From positions 124,001 through 188,000 of the forward strand of contig NZ_PXXX01000007.1 in NCBI RefSeq assembly GCF_003367505.1: 64,000 nt of DNA. The letters run 5' to 3'. The translations under genes and the position numbers were made by a program. The notes under the pieces were generated by a model, which was not told the DNA's origin, did no database searches, and saw nothing but the letters and a program-made list of their open reading frames with translations. Shown here in pieces: positions 30,422 through 38,537 of this stretch (within the stretch, counting starts at the first letter, position 1; each line of letters starts with the position of its first letter). This DNA is from Lysinibacillus capsici. GTDB lineage: Bacteria > Bacillota > Bacilli > Bacillales_A > Planococcaceae.

Positions 30422-31282
30422 TTAAATTGTTTTCCATGTGTCTTTAACTAAATCAATAAATGTACTTACATTACTAAATGTTTTAGCATTTTGAGGAAAA
30501 ATTAAATAAGTGGGTAACTTTTTAGGGAATCGGTACAGAACTTGAAGACTCCCTTTTGTTACCTCTTTTTGAATAATAATATCACTCAACAAGGCTAGAC
30601 CCACTTGTTCCATTACTGCTCTCTTAATTGCTTCCTCGCTTCCAAATTCCACTATTGTTTGTGGCTTACACTTAATTTCTTGCAGGCAACTGACAATACA
30701 GTCATCCATTCCATAGGTTATAAAGGGATAATCATCAAATATTTCCTGCACAGTATGATCCTTTATAATAAGCGGATTTCCAACCAATACTAAATCCTCT
30801 TCCTCCAATAAAATCCCCTCTACACCAGCGTAACTAGGGGATCCAGCTACAAAACCTATATCTGCTTGGTTTGAACTCACAAGTTTGGCTGTTTCTTTAC
30901 TATTGGCACAAAGAAGTTTTAGGTTTACCTGAGGGTACTGTTTTAAAAACGAGCCGATAATATGTGATAAATAATAGCCGCAATAAAACTCTGGTGCAGC
31001 GATTGTCAAATGACCAAATGGCTTTTCGAAATTCTTCAAATCCTGTTCCATTTCCTCAATAATCCCAAATAATTGATCTGTATGTTCCTTTACTATTTTT
31101 CCTACTTGAGAAAGAAACATTTTCTTACCCATTCGATTAATTAAGATATGCCCTAACTCTTCCTCTAACGCTTTAATCTGTTGGCTAATTGTAGGCTGGC
31201 TATAATTAAGAATTTCAGCCGCTTTTGTAAAGTTGAGGTAAGTTGAAACAACATGAAATGTTTTCAAATTACGCAAATCCAT
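30422..31282 (-). CDS. LysR-family transcriptional regulator
   Basis: A 286-residue regulator with the N-terminal winged HTH (LKTFHVVSTYLNFTKAAEIL, YSQPTISQQIKALEEELGHI) and a periplasmic-binding-like effector domain from about residue 90. The ribosome site is weak. It lies upstream of the carrier-amidohydrolase-epimerase operon on the same strand, not divergently, and has its own terminator. It most likely responds to the substrate of that operon (inference from position). Confidence 0.93.
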   Translation of the reverse strand: MDLRNLKTFHVVSTYLNFTKAAEILNYSQPTISQQIKALEEELGHILINRMGKKMFLSQVGKIVKEHTDQLFGIIEEMEQDLKNFEKPFGHLTIAAPEFYCGYYLSHIIGSFLKQYPQVNLKLLCANSKETAKLVSSNQADIGFVAGSPSYAGVEGILLEEEDLVLVGNPLIIKDHTVQEIFDDYPFITYGMDDCIVSCLQEIKCKPQTIVEFGSEEAIKRAVMEQVGLALLSDIIIQKEVTKGSLQVLYRFPKKLPTYLIFPQNAKTFSNVSTFIDLVKDTWKTI

Positions 31283-31406
31283 CTCTATTCACGTCCCTGC
31301 TATATAATTAAGATACATACATTTCCTTATTAAAATTTAATTATACTTAAATCGACTATGTACGTAAGAGGTTTTTTCTTTCCAGTAAGTTATCAACCAA
31401 CATAAA

Positions 31407-31434
31407 AACATGCTACCTATTTAGATAGCATGTT
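31407..31434 (-). terminator. Terminator of sdaAB-sdaAA
   Basis: On the minus strand a 9-bp stem AACATGCTA/TAGCATGTT with a 10-base loop, followed by TTTATG, nine bases past the sdaAA stop codon. Confidence 0.82.
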
Positions 31435-31443
31435 TCTTATTTT

Positions 31444-32355
31444 TTATTGAAGTGCTTTAATGCTTTGTAAGCCACCATTTTCAAGGATGGCTTTACTGAT
31501 CGCCTTCCCTGTTGGTGTTGCTGCTAGACCGCCTCGTGCCGTCTCTTTAAGATTAGGACTCATAGATTGTCCAATGCGATACATAGCACCAATTACTTCA
31601 TCACATGGAATACGACTTGTTACACCAGCAAGTGCCATATCCGCCGCTACTAGGGAGTTAGATGCACCCATTGCATTACGTTTGACACAAGGCACTTCAA
31701 CCAAGCCTGCCACTGGATCACAAACAAGACCTAGCATGTTTTTTAGTGTAATGGCAAACGCTTCTGAACATTGCTGTGGTGTACCTCCAGCCATTTCGAC
31801 AATAGCAGCTGCAGCCATACCTGCAGCTGAACCAACCTCTGCCTGACAACCACCAGCAGCCCCAGAAATGGAAGCGTTATTGGCTACCACAAATCCAAAT
31901 GCTCCTGACGTAAATAAATAACGAATCATTTGCTCACGAGTTGGATTTAGTTTGTTTTTTACTGCAAACAGTGTTCCTGGTACTACACCTGCTGAACCTG
32001 CTGTTGGTGTTGCACAGATTGTTCCCATTGCAGCATTTACTTCATTAGTTGCAACCGCTTTACTTACTGCATCTAATAATAAATCACCTGAAAGTGACTT
32101 TCCTTGTGCAATATAATTTTGAAGTAATACGGCATCCCCACCAGTTAAACCTGTTACTGATTGCACACCTTGTAATCCACGTTCAATTGCTTCTTCCATC
32201 ACTGTTAAATTTCGATCCATTTGCTGGATGATTTCTTCACGCGTTCTACCAGTTATCAATATTTCTTGTTCAATCATAATTTCTGATATTAATTTATCTT
32301 CTTTCTCTGCTCGTTCAACAAGTTCACGAACATTATGAAATAAAACGTCCATCAC
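31444..32355 (-). CDS. sdaAA: L-serine dehydratase, iron-sulfur type, alpha subunit
   Basis: Deaminates L-serine to pyruvate and ammonia using an oxygen-sensitive [4Fe-4S] cluster. Cluster cysteines are visible in MGTICATPTAGSAG and in LVCDPVAGLVEVPCVKRNA. Its 303 residues match the Bacillus alpha chain. It lies 11 bases after sdaAB. In B. subtilis it adjoins recG, but here the LysR-carrier cassette lies in between. Confidence 0.96.
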   Translation of the reverse strand: MMDVLFHNVRELVERAEKEDKLISEIMIEQEILITGRTREEIIQQMDRNLTVMEEAIERGLQGVQSVTGLTGGDAVLLQNYIAQGKSLSGDLLLDAVSKAVATNEVNAAMGTICATPTAGSAGVVPGTLFAVKNKLNPTREQMIRYLFTSGAFGFVVANNASISGAAGGCQAEVGSAAGMAAAAIVEMAGGTPQQCSEAFAITLKNMLGLVCDPVAGLVEVPCVKRNAMGASNSLVAADMALAGVTSRIPCDEVIGAMYRIGQSMSPNLKETARGGLAATPTGKAISKAILENGGLQSIKALQ

Positions 32356-32366
32356 GGGACACCTCC

Positions 32367-33029
32367 TTAGTTATTAATTTTTGAGACCTTTGTAATATAT
32401 GGAATTAAAGATATTTGCTGTAGCACCTTATCCTCAATGTTTTGATCAACTTCAATCACCATCAAAGCAGTTAAACCACGTTCGATACGTGATACCTCCA
32501 TATGCCCAATGTTGACTTCATGCATCGCCAAGCAATTGGCTACATTGGCAATACAGCCAGCACGATCGTCATGAACAACAAGAATAGCTGGCATACCACC
32601 AGTTAAACGTAACTTAAAGCCATTGACTTCACTGACTTCAATTTTTCCGCCACCAATTGAAATACCGACTACTGACATTTCCCCTTCATCGTCTCCAATG
32701 ACAAGTCGAGCCGTATTTGGATGCTCGGTATTAGCTGTTTCAGGAATGAATTCGTATTCTAATCCTGCTTTTTTGGCATCTTCAAATGCCGTTTTAATAC
32801 GATCATCAAATGTATCGTAATTTAATAAGCCTCCTACAATCGCAACATCTGTACCATGCCCTCTATACGTTTCTGCAAACGATCCATATAAATGAATTTT
32901 TGCCCATTTAGGTTGTCTACCAAATAAATCCCTTGCAACACGCCCGATGCGAGCTGCTCCTGCCGTATGAGAGGAGGAAGGCCCAATCATGACTGGTCCA
33001 ATAATATCAAATACTGAAGTAAACTTCAT
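32367..33029 (-). CDS. sdaAB: L-serine dehydratase, iron-sulfur type, beta subunit
   Basis: A 220-residue partner of SdaAA. The N-terminal domain begins with SVFDIIGPVMIGPSSSHTAG, the serine-binding SSHTAG motif. The C-terminal ACT domain (about residues 147-220; AILVVHDDRAGCIANVANCL) probably senses an amino acid. It is preceded by a promoter with an overlapping palindrome. Confidence 0.96.
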   Translation of the reverse strand: MKFTSVFDIIGPVMIGPSSSHTAGAARIGRVARDLFGRQPKWAKIHLYGSFAETYRGHGTDVAIVGGLLNYDTFDDRIKTAFEDAKKAGLEYEFIPETANTEHPNTARLVIGDDEGEMSVVGISIGGGKIEVSEVNGFKLRLTGGMPAILVVHDDRAGCIANVANCLAMHEVNIGHMEVSRIERGLTALMVIEVDQNIEDKVLQQISLIPYITKVSKINN

Positions 33030-33088
33030 ACAAACACCCCTCTATTCTATCCGTATAATAATATTTATTTTTATTTATATCATGCTTG

Positions 33089-33124
33089 ATAGTTACTATA
33101 AAAGTAAAGCATTTAATTTATCAA
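33089..33124 (-). promoter_or_regulatory. Probable sdaAB promoter with an overlapping palindrome
   Basis: On the minus strand TTGATA, 18 bases, TATAGT (-35 33119-33124, -10 33095-33100). The palindrome ATAGTTACTAT (33089-33099) overlaps the -10, a position suited to repression. The same 11 bases occur upstream of the YfcC-type carrier gene. Confidence 0.5.
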
Positions 33125-33143
33125 CTTTCAGAAAATTACCACT

Positions 33144-33158
33144 ACTATAATTTATAGT
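33144..33158. promoter_or_regulatory. Second inverted repeat upstream of sdaAB
   Basis: ACTATAA-T-TTATAGT, a perfect odd palindrome about 20 bases upstream of the -35. Its ACTAT/ATAGT arms resemble those of the palindrome at the -10. The rest of the 351-base gap up to fakA is AT-rich and holds only the fakA terminator. Confidence 0.3.
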
Positions 33159-33323
33159 AAATATTTATGCTTATTTATTGTCCGTACCATATATACACAA
33201 CTACGAAAGCGGCGACATTCCAATATTTCCAAATTTTATATCCTGTGGGTACGTACATTGAATGATTCATATTTAGTACGTTTTTAATAAATTTAATCCA
33301 ACATTCTCTTTGTAGCATAAACA

Positions 33324-33352
33324 AAAGCAGTACACGTTTTGTGCACTGCTTT
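33324..33352 (-). terminator. Terminator of yloU-fakA
   Basis: On the minus strand a 12-bp stem AAAGCAGTGCAC/GTGTACTGCTTT (one wobble), loop AAAAC, followed by TG and T-rich sequence. It lies 28 bases past the fakA stop. Confidence 0.82.
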
Positions 33353-33380
33353 CTTTACGGAATAGCAAAGTAGCATGTAA

Positions 33381-35030
33381 TTATTCTACTGAAATAATAT
33401 ATGGATATAACCCTTGTTTACCATCAAATAATTCAACTTCTACATCCGGATAGTTCTCTTCTATGAAAGCTACCAACTCAGAGGCAGCTTGTTCAGTTGT
33501 ATCTTCACCATAAATGACTGTAACAATCTCAGCATCTTCATTAACTAAATCCTTAATTACTTTTTCAGCTGCATCCTTTAGTGCTGGTGTAGAAAGGACA
33601 ATTTTTCCTTCTGCCAATGCCATAAAATCATCTTTGTGAATTTCAACACCATCAATAGATGTATCACGCACTGCATAGGTAACTTGACCTGTCTTCACAT
33701 TTGTAAATGCTTCTGACATTGTTTTTTTATTTACATCAACAGCTGCCTCTGGGTTAAACGCTAAAATCGCTGCCATTCCTTGAGGAATCGTCTTCGTAGG
33801 AACTACTGCTGCATCAATTTCTAATAGTTCAACCGCTTGCTCCGCTGCCATCACTATATTTTTATTATTCGGTAAGATTAATACTTTCTCTGCACCGATT
33901 TCTTGTACAGCCTTCACGATATCTTCAGTTGAAGGATTCATTGTTTGACCGCCTTCAATGACATAGGAAGCACCGATAGAGCGCAATAATTCTGCCACAC
34001 CTTCACCCATAGCAATCGTTACAATAGCATATGGATGTTTTTCTACTTTTTTAGCAGGCGTAGGGGCTTTATGTTCCTCGCCAACGATTGCTGAATGCTG
34101 CTCACGCATATTATCAACTTTAATTTTTATAAGACTACCGTATTTTTGGCCAATTGATAGAACAGAACCTGGTTGCTCGGAATGGATATGAACCTTCGCA
34201 ATTTCCTCATCTGAAATAACAAGTAAAGAATCACCTAAAGGATTTAATTCATTACGGAATTGTTCTTCATTAAAAGGTTCTTTTCCTTCTTCTAAGCGTA
34301 CCATTATTTCTGTACAGTAACCAAATTCAATATCAGCAGTGTTCATGAAATCTTGGGCTCTATGATGTTCTGCATTGATTAAATCATCTAGCGTCGCATC
34401 ATTTTTCTCCGGAAGAGCCTCCCCCTTTAAGGAAGCTAAAAATCCTTCATACACAAATAGTAAGCCTTGACCACCACTATCTACCACACCAACTTCTTTT
34501 AAAACAGGCAGTAGGTCAGGTGTACGATCCAACGATGCCTTTGCCTCTGCTGTAAAAGCTTCCATTACGGCAATGATATCGTTTTCAGTTTCTGCTACTT
34601 CTACACCTTTTTTCGCAGCTTCACGTGCCACCGTTAAAATTGTTCCTTCTACTGGCTTCATAACAGCTTTATATGCCGTATCAACACCCGCTTGGAATGC
34701 TCCAGCAAAGCCCTTTGCATCAATTGTTGACTCCTTCTCAATAAACTTCCCAAAACCACGGAATAACTGAGATAGAATAACGCCTGAATTCCCACGCGCT
34801 CCCATTAACAAGCCTTTTGATAATGCCTGTGCTGTTTTACCAATATGCTCTGAAGCAGCATGCTCTGTTTCCTTTGCACCAGATGTCATCGATAAGTTCA
34901 TATTTGTACCTGTATCACCATCTGGAACGGGGAAAACATTTAATGAATCTACATAATTTGCATTTTGGTATAGGTGATGCGCCCCCATTTGTACCATTTC
35001 AGCAAACTTTATACCGTCTAAAGACTGCAT
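33381..35030 (-). CDS. fakA: Fatty acid kinase catalytic subunit FakA (YloV)
   Basis: Phosphorylates FakB-bound fatty acids for incorporation into phospholipid. The N-terminal DhaL-like ATP-binding domain carries FPVPDGDTGTNMNLSMTSG. A middle region and a C-terminal domain (HPYAIVTIAMGEGVAELLRS onward) complete 549 residues. It lies 18 bases after the Asp23-family yloU, as in most Firmicutes. Confidence 0.94.
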   Translation of the reverse strand: MQSLDGIKFAEMVQMGAHHLYQNANYVDSLNVFPVPDGDTGTNMNLSMTSGAKETEHAASEHIGKTAQALSKGLLMGARGNSGVILSQLFRGFGKFIEKESTIDAKGFAGAFQAGVDTAYKAVMKPVEGTILTVAREAAKKGVEVAETENDIIAVMEAFTAEAKASLDRTPDLLPVLKEVGVVDSGGQGLLFVYEGFLASLKGEALPEKNDATLDDLINAEHHRAQDFMNTADIEFGYCTEIMVRLEEGKEPFNEEQFRNELNPLGDSLLVISDEEIAKVHIHSEQPGSVLSIGQKYGSLIKIKVDNMREQHSAIVGEEHKAPTPAKKVEKHPYAIVTIAMGEGVAELLRSIGASYVIEGGQTMNPSTEDIVKAVQEIGAEKVLILPNNKNIVMAAEQAVELLEIDAAVVPTKTIPQGMAAILAFNPEAAVDVNKKTMSEAFTNVKTGQVTYAVRDTSIDGVEIHKDDFMALAEGKIVLSTPALKDAAEKVIKDLVNEDAEIVTVIYGEDTTEQAASELVAFIEENYPDVEVELFDGKQGLYPYIISVE

Positions 35031-35048
35031 TCGATTTAGTTCCTCCTC

Positions 35049-35408
35049 TTAATTCGCTACACGAACGCCCTGTACAAAGATATTGACAGATTTTACGCTC
35101 ATACCTAATGTTTTATCTACTGTATATTTCACTTTCGATTGTACTTGATAAGCCACTTCCGAAATTTTTGTCCCGTAACTAACAATAATGTACATATCTA
35201 TATGTAAATCGTCGTCCTGTTGTCGAATTACAACACCTTTTGCGAAGTTTTCTTTACGTAAAATATCAGTTAGACCATCACGAATTTGATGTTTAGATGC
35301 CATGCCAACAATACCGTAGCATTCTACAGCAGCTCCACCAGCAATTTGTGCAAGTACATCTGTTGAAATATCAATTTGGCCGAATTCATTGTTTAATTCA
35401 ATTGACAT
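35049..35408 (-). CDS. yloU: Asp23/Gls24-family protein (YloU)
   Basis: A 119-residue Asp23-fold protein with the family signature TDVLAQIAGGAAVECYGIVG and a C-terminal KVKYTVDKTLGMSVKSVNIF. An in-frame start 15 codons upstream is unlikely, because AAGGGGG lies about seven bases before the MSIELNNEFG start, which gives the usual length. The product is a cytosolic partner of the fatty acid kinase gene; its biochemical role is not established. Confidence 0.92.
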   Translation of the reverse strand: MSIELNNEFGQIDISTDVLAQIAGGAAVECYGIVGMASKHQIRDGLTDILRKENFAKGVVIRQQDDDLHIDMYIIVSYGTKISEVAYQVQSKVKYTVDKTLGMSVKSVNIFVQGVRVAN

Positions 35409-35443
35409 AGAAATGCCCCCTTGGCTCTTTTTGACTAAACTAT

Positions 35444-35473
35444 ATTGTAACACTTTCGTTATAATTTAAGCAA
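35444..35473 (-). promoter_or_regulatory. Possible promoter of yloU-fakA
   Basis: On the minus strand TTGCTT, 18 bases, TACAAT, ending about 35 bases before the yloU start. Confidence 0.5.
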
Positions 35474-35516
35474 CCTAAGGGGGTATTGAAGGGCTTTGTA
35501 GCAACGTTTTCTGACT

Positions 35517-36725
35517 TCAAATAGACGCATTTGCTTCTTCATCAAAAATTGCCATTTTGCAGAAATAGTTATTTCGTCCGTTTTGCTTTGCCAAATATAG
35601 CGCTTGGTCAGCTAATTCACAACATGTTTGTAAATGCTCATATTTTGCGATTTTAGCTTGACACATTCCAATACTAACAGTAACTTGTTGGGCAATAGTA
35701 GATTGTAAATGCGGTATATTAAGTTGTCGAATTTCTTCTAAGATTTCTTCACATACAGGTTCAGCAACCTTATGAGTATGCTGGCTTATCATAACAAACT
35801 CCTCGCCACCCCAACGGGCAACAAATGCATTATACTTCCCTGCAATTTCCTCCAATAGAGATGCGACTTTGACAATTGCTGCATCTCCCTGCAAATGACC
35901 ATAATAATCATTAAATTTTTTAAAGCAATCAATATCAATCATTATGACTGTTAAAGGTTGTGTTTGATAAAGTTGCTGTCCGATCTTATTCAATTTTTGG
36001 TTAAATGCACGTCGATTAGGTAGATTCGTTAAAGAATCTTTTAATGCTTGCTCTGCTAATTCATTATTTTTAATAGCCAACAATTCTGATAGTCGCTTCG
36101 TTTTAGTCATTTCCTCATTCAATAAAATATGCTGGGTATGGATTTGTTTACGAACCTTATAGGTCTGATATTGAATCATTACACCAATAGGTATTAATAA
36201 TGACATGGGTAATATAATTTTTATATTTTCACTCGATATTCCAGCACTCATATATGCACTCACAATAATGGCTGATGCAGAAAGCAAAATAATCCAGACA
36301 ATTTTTCGTAAAGGTAACGCGAATACTGTACAAATAATGATTAAAATAACCTCATAGAGTGCTGCATGACGGAAAAAGTAAACATCCAATACCGATATCG
36401 CAGTAATCAAAAGCATTATTGTGTAAATATAAACAACAACCAACCGTTCATACTTCTGTATATTAACAGGAGTAATATGAATTCGCTTTTCTCGGATAAA
36501 CAATAATACTGCAACATCTATATAAAACATAGCGATATGAATGGCAATATAGACGGGAACCACGGCTCTTTCCGCCTTCACAAAAAATACCTCTCCATAA
36601 TGTATTAACGAAATAATGACTGATACATACATGAGTGTCCAAGCAACTATTCTCATCCCTTTTAAATTCGACTGAACCATTTCTTCGCGAATAGAAAAAG
36701 CTAATTTTTCTTGATTTTCCATCAT
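35517..36725 (-). CDS. Membrane GGDEF-domain protein, putative diguanylate cyclase
   Basis: A 402-residue protein. About six membrane segments occupy residues 25-190. A short coiled linker is followed by a GGDEF domain from about residue 225 (DSLTNLPNRRAFNQKL, IDIDCFKKFNDYYGH). The active-site motif is intact as RWGGEEF, so cyclic-di-GMP synthesis is likely. No RxxD inhibitory site is seen just upstream of it. The input domain is unrecognised. It stands alone at the downstream edge of cassette 2. Confidence 0.88.
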   Translation of the reverse strand: MMENQEKLAFSIREEMVQSNLKGMRIVAWTLMYVSVIISLIHYGEVFFVKAERAVVPVYIAIHIAMFYIDVAVLLFIREKRIHITPVNIQKYERLVVVYIYTIMLLITAISVLDVYFFRHAALYEVILIIICTVFALPLRKIVWIILLSASAIIVSAYMSAGISSENIKIILPMSLLIPIGVMIQYQTYKVRKQIHTQHILLNEEMTKTKRLSELLAIKNNELAEQALKDSLTNLPNRRAFNQKLNKIGQQLYQTQPLTVIMIDIDCFKKFNDYYGHLQGDAAIVKVASLLEEIAGKYNAFVARWGGEEFVMISQHTHKVAEPVCEEILEEIRQLNIPHLQSTIAQQVTVSIGMCQAKIAKYEHLQTCCELADQALYLAKQNGRNNYFCKMAIFDEEANASI

Positions 36726-36753
36726 GCTCTCTCCTCATGCCCACTTTCAAATA

Positions 36754-36759
36754 ATTATA
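36754..36759 (-). promoter_or_regulatory. Possible -10 of the GGDEF gene
   Basis: A perfect TATAAT on the minus strand about 28 bases before the start codon. The -35 region is poor. Confidence 0.3.
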
Positions 36760-36823
36760 ATGTCCTATATGTATCGTCATGATAATGAAAAATACAAGTC
36801 AATCTAAATTTTTCTGATAAATA

Positions 36824-36856
36824 AAAAAGTTGATACCTTTATAGCATCAACTTTTT
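36824..36856 (-). terminator. Terminator of the permease-rocB transcript
   Basis: On the minus strand an 11-bp stem AAAAAGTTGAT/ATCAACTTTTT with an 11-base loop and following T-rich sequence, about 37 bases past the RocB-like stop. Confidence 0.85.
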
Positions 36857-36893
36857 ACATTGTATTCAATTAAATATCGAAAAATTTATTTGG

Positions 36894-38498
36894 CTAAAAT
36901 AGACTTTTAATAAGCGTGTCAATCATAACAGGCATCTCTTTAAACGCACTATCCACATGCAATCGTTCTGTTTTTTGATGGGCATCCTTACCAAATGGAC
37001 CGACATTTAAGACAGGTCCTTGTAATGCCGCCATCTCTTTGAATGGAATATGATACGTATCGCCCCATACAGGTGTGTTCCGTTCAAATGCTAGCCACTC
37101 ATTGGATGCATCTGAATAGTTGACATAGCTTAAATCACAAATTCCGTTAAAGTAGTGGATCTGCTCCACCTCAATATCAAATGTTTGAGCTGTTTGCTTC
37201 ATTAATTCAATCGACTGTTTCACTAATGGATGGTTGGATGAATTAATGGCTGGATAGTAAGGTGGTGCATATAACAGAACTGTGGCAGGTGCTAATTCCT
37301 GACAGCGAATCATGAGCTGATCCACAATACGAATGGATTTTTCACGATCATCCCATGCAGGATGCTGCTGAACCTGGTGCTTAATCGCTTGTACTTCCTC
37401 AGCCCCTAACTTATGGATCGCATGCTCCAATAATGCCTCGTAGCGTAAGACCTTTACCATGCCCACACCCTGAACATTTTCGCGTGTACAAATGTCCTGA
37501 TAGTGCGCATTGCAAGCAGCCATTGCCTGTAACGCAACTTCCTCAAAAATAGCCATCACCTCAGCGGCTGTACGTTTTAACAAAAAGACATTGTAAAGTG
37601 CCGCCGCACGGTATGGTGTTTGTGTAGAATACTCCATTTTTAAATCTTTTAATTGTAGAGAGACGGGTAGTGGTGTGCTTTCGCCTAAATCTGTTTCACG
37701 GAAAAGGGGATTCCACTCCATATGCTGTGTCATATAGGAAGCGATAAAGGGGGCCGTCATCCCTTTTAATGGCTCACCAACATGTGTCTCTTTTCCGTAG
37801 AACAAAGCAGCAGGCATGATTTTACCAATTGTACCTGAATAAATATATTCATTCGTATCCGAAGGCCCTTGTGAAAACGATGGCTCACTATTTAAAAATA
37901 ATTTATAGGTTAAGCCATGCTGTTCCCGCAGTCTCACCAGTTCCACAACAGCCGCTCTCATACCAGCAGAGTTGACTTCCTCATCAGGGACCGTTGTTAA
38001 AATTAAATTAATCGGCCATTGCTCAAAGCTTGCCTTTTCGATCAACTGCATGTGTAAGGCAAGACCCATTTTCATGTCCATTGTGCCGCGTCCAAATAAA
38101 TAATTCCCAGACGCCAAATCAATGCGAGCTGCCTCTGGTAAATCTTTTAGGTATTTAGGTTCCATTAGCTTTTTCGTTAGTTCTTCTGGAGAAAAGGCTA
38201 ACGGCTCTAGTTCACCATATTCCTCCGTATGCACGGTATCGAAGTGACTGATTAACACAACGGTTTCAGTTGCGGTTGGATGCTTATAGAAGGCTGTCAC
38301 TGCATTTCTGCCAAGTCCTGCATCATGTAATTCAATCAAGTCTGGGTGCTTCTCAAAATATGGAAGCGTTAACAATTTATCTTTTAGTCGAAAGGCAAAT
38401 TTATTTTCACCCTCCGTTAATGTACGGCTTTCCCAGCTCACAAGTTCACATAATAGGGCACGTAGTTTTTCGGGTGTATCCCACATAAAAGTATTCAT
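36894..38498 (-). CDS. RocB-like M20-family peptidase
   Basis: A 534-residue zinc peptidase-like protein of the type linked to arginine utilisation (RocB of B. subtilis, whose reaction is not established). Metal-site motifs are LISHFDTVHTEEYGE, FGRGTMDMKMGLAL and TTVPDEEVNSAGMRA. A long insert typical of RocB covers roughly residues 220-430. An in-frame start eight codons upstream is less likely, because AAAGGAG precedes MNTFMWDTPEK by eight bases. It follows the permease gene by about 40 bases. Confidence 0.88.
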   Translation of the reverse strand: MNTFMWDTPEKLRALLCELVSWESRTLTEGENKFAFRLKDKLLTLPYFEKHPDLIELHDAGLGRNAVTAFYKHPTATETVVLISHFDTVHTEEYGELEPLAFSPEELTKKLMEPKYLKDLPEAARIDLASGNYLFGRGTMDMKMGLALHMQLIEKASFEQWPINLILTTVPDEEVNSAGMRAAVVELVRLREQHGLTYKLFLNSEPSFSQGPSDTNEYIYSGTIGKIMPAALFYGKETHVGEPLKGMTAPFIASYMTQHMEWNPLFRETDLGESTPLPVSLQLKDLKMEYSTQTPYRAAALYNVFLLKRTAAEVMAIFEEVALQAMAACNAHYQDICTRENVQGVGMVKVLRYEALLEHAIHKLGAEEVQAIKHQVQQHPAWDDREKSIRIVDQLMIRCQELAPATVLLYAPPYYPAINSSNHPLVKQSIELMKQTAQTFDIEVEQIHYFNGICDLSYVNYSDASNEWLAFERNTPVWGDTYHIPFKEMAALQGPVLNVGPFGKDAHQKTERLHVDSAFKEMPVMIDTLIKSLF

Positions 38499-38537
38499 GA
38501 TTTTTTCTCCTTTTACTCCCATTCGTTAGAGGTACGA

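Noticed and set aside
36463-36780. 105-residue minus-strand ORF overlapping the 5' end of the GGDEF gene
   Set aside because: It is a different frame of the same region; the GGDEF frame has membrane segments, an intact domain and the ribosome site.
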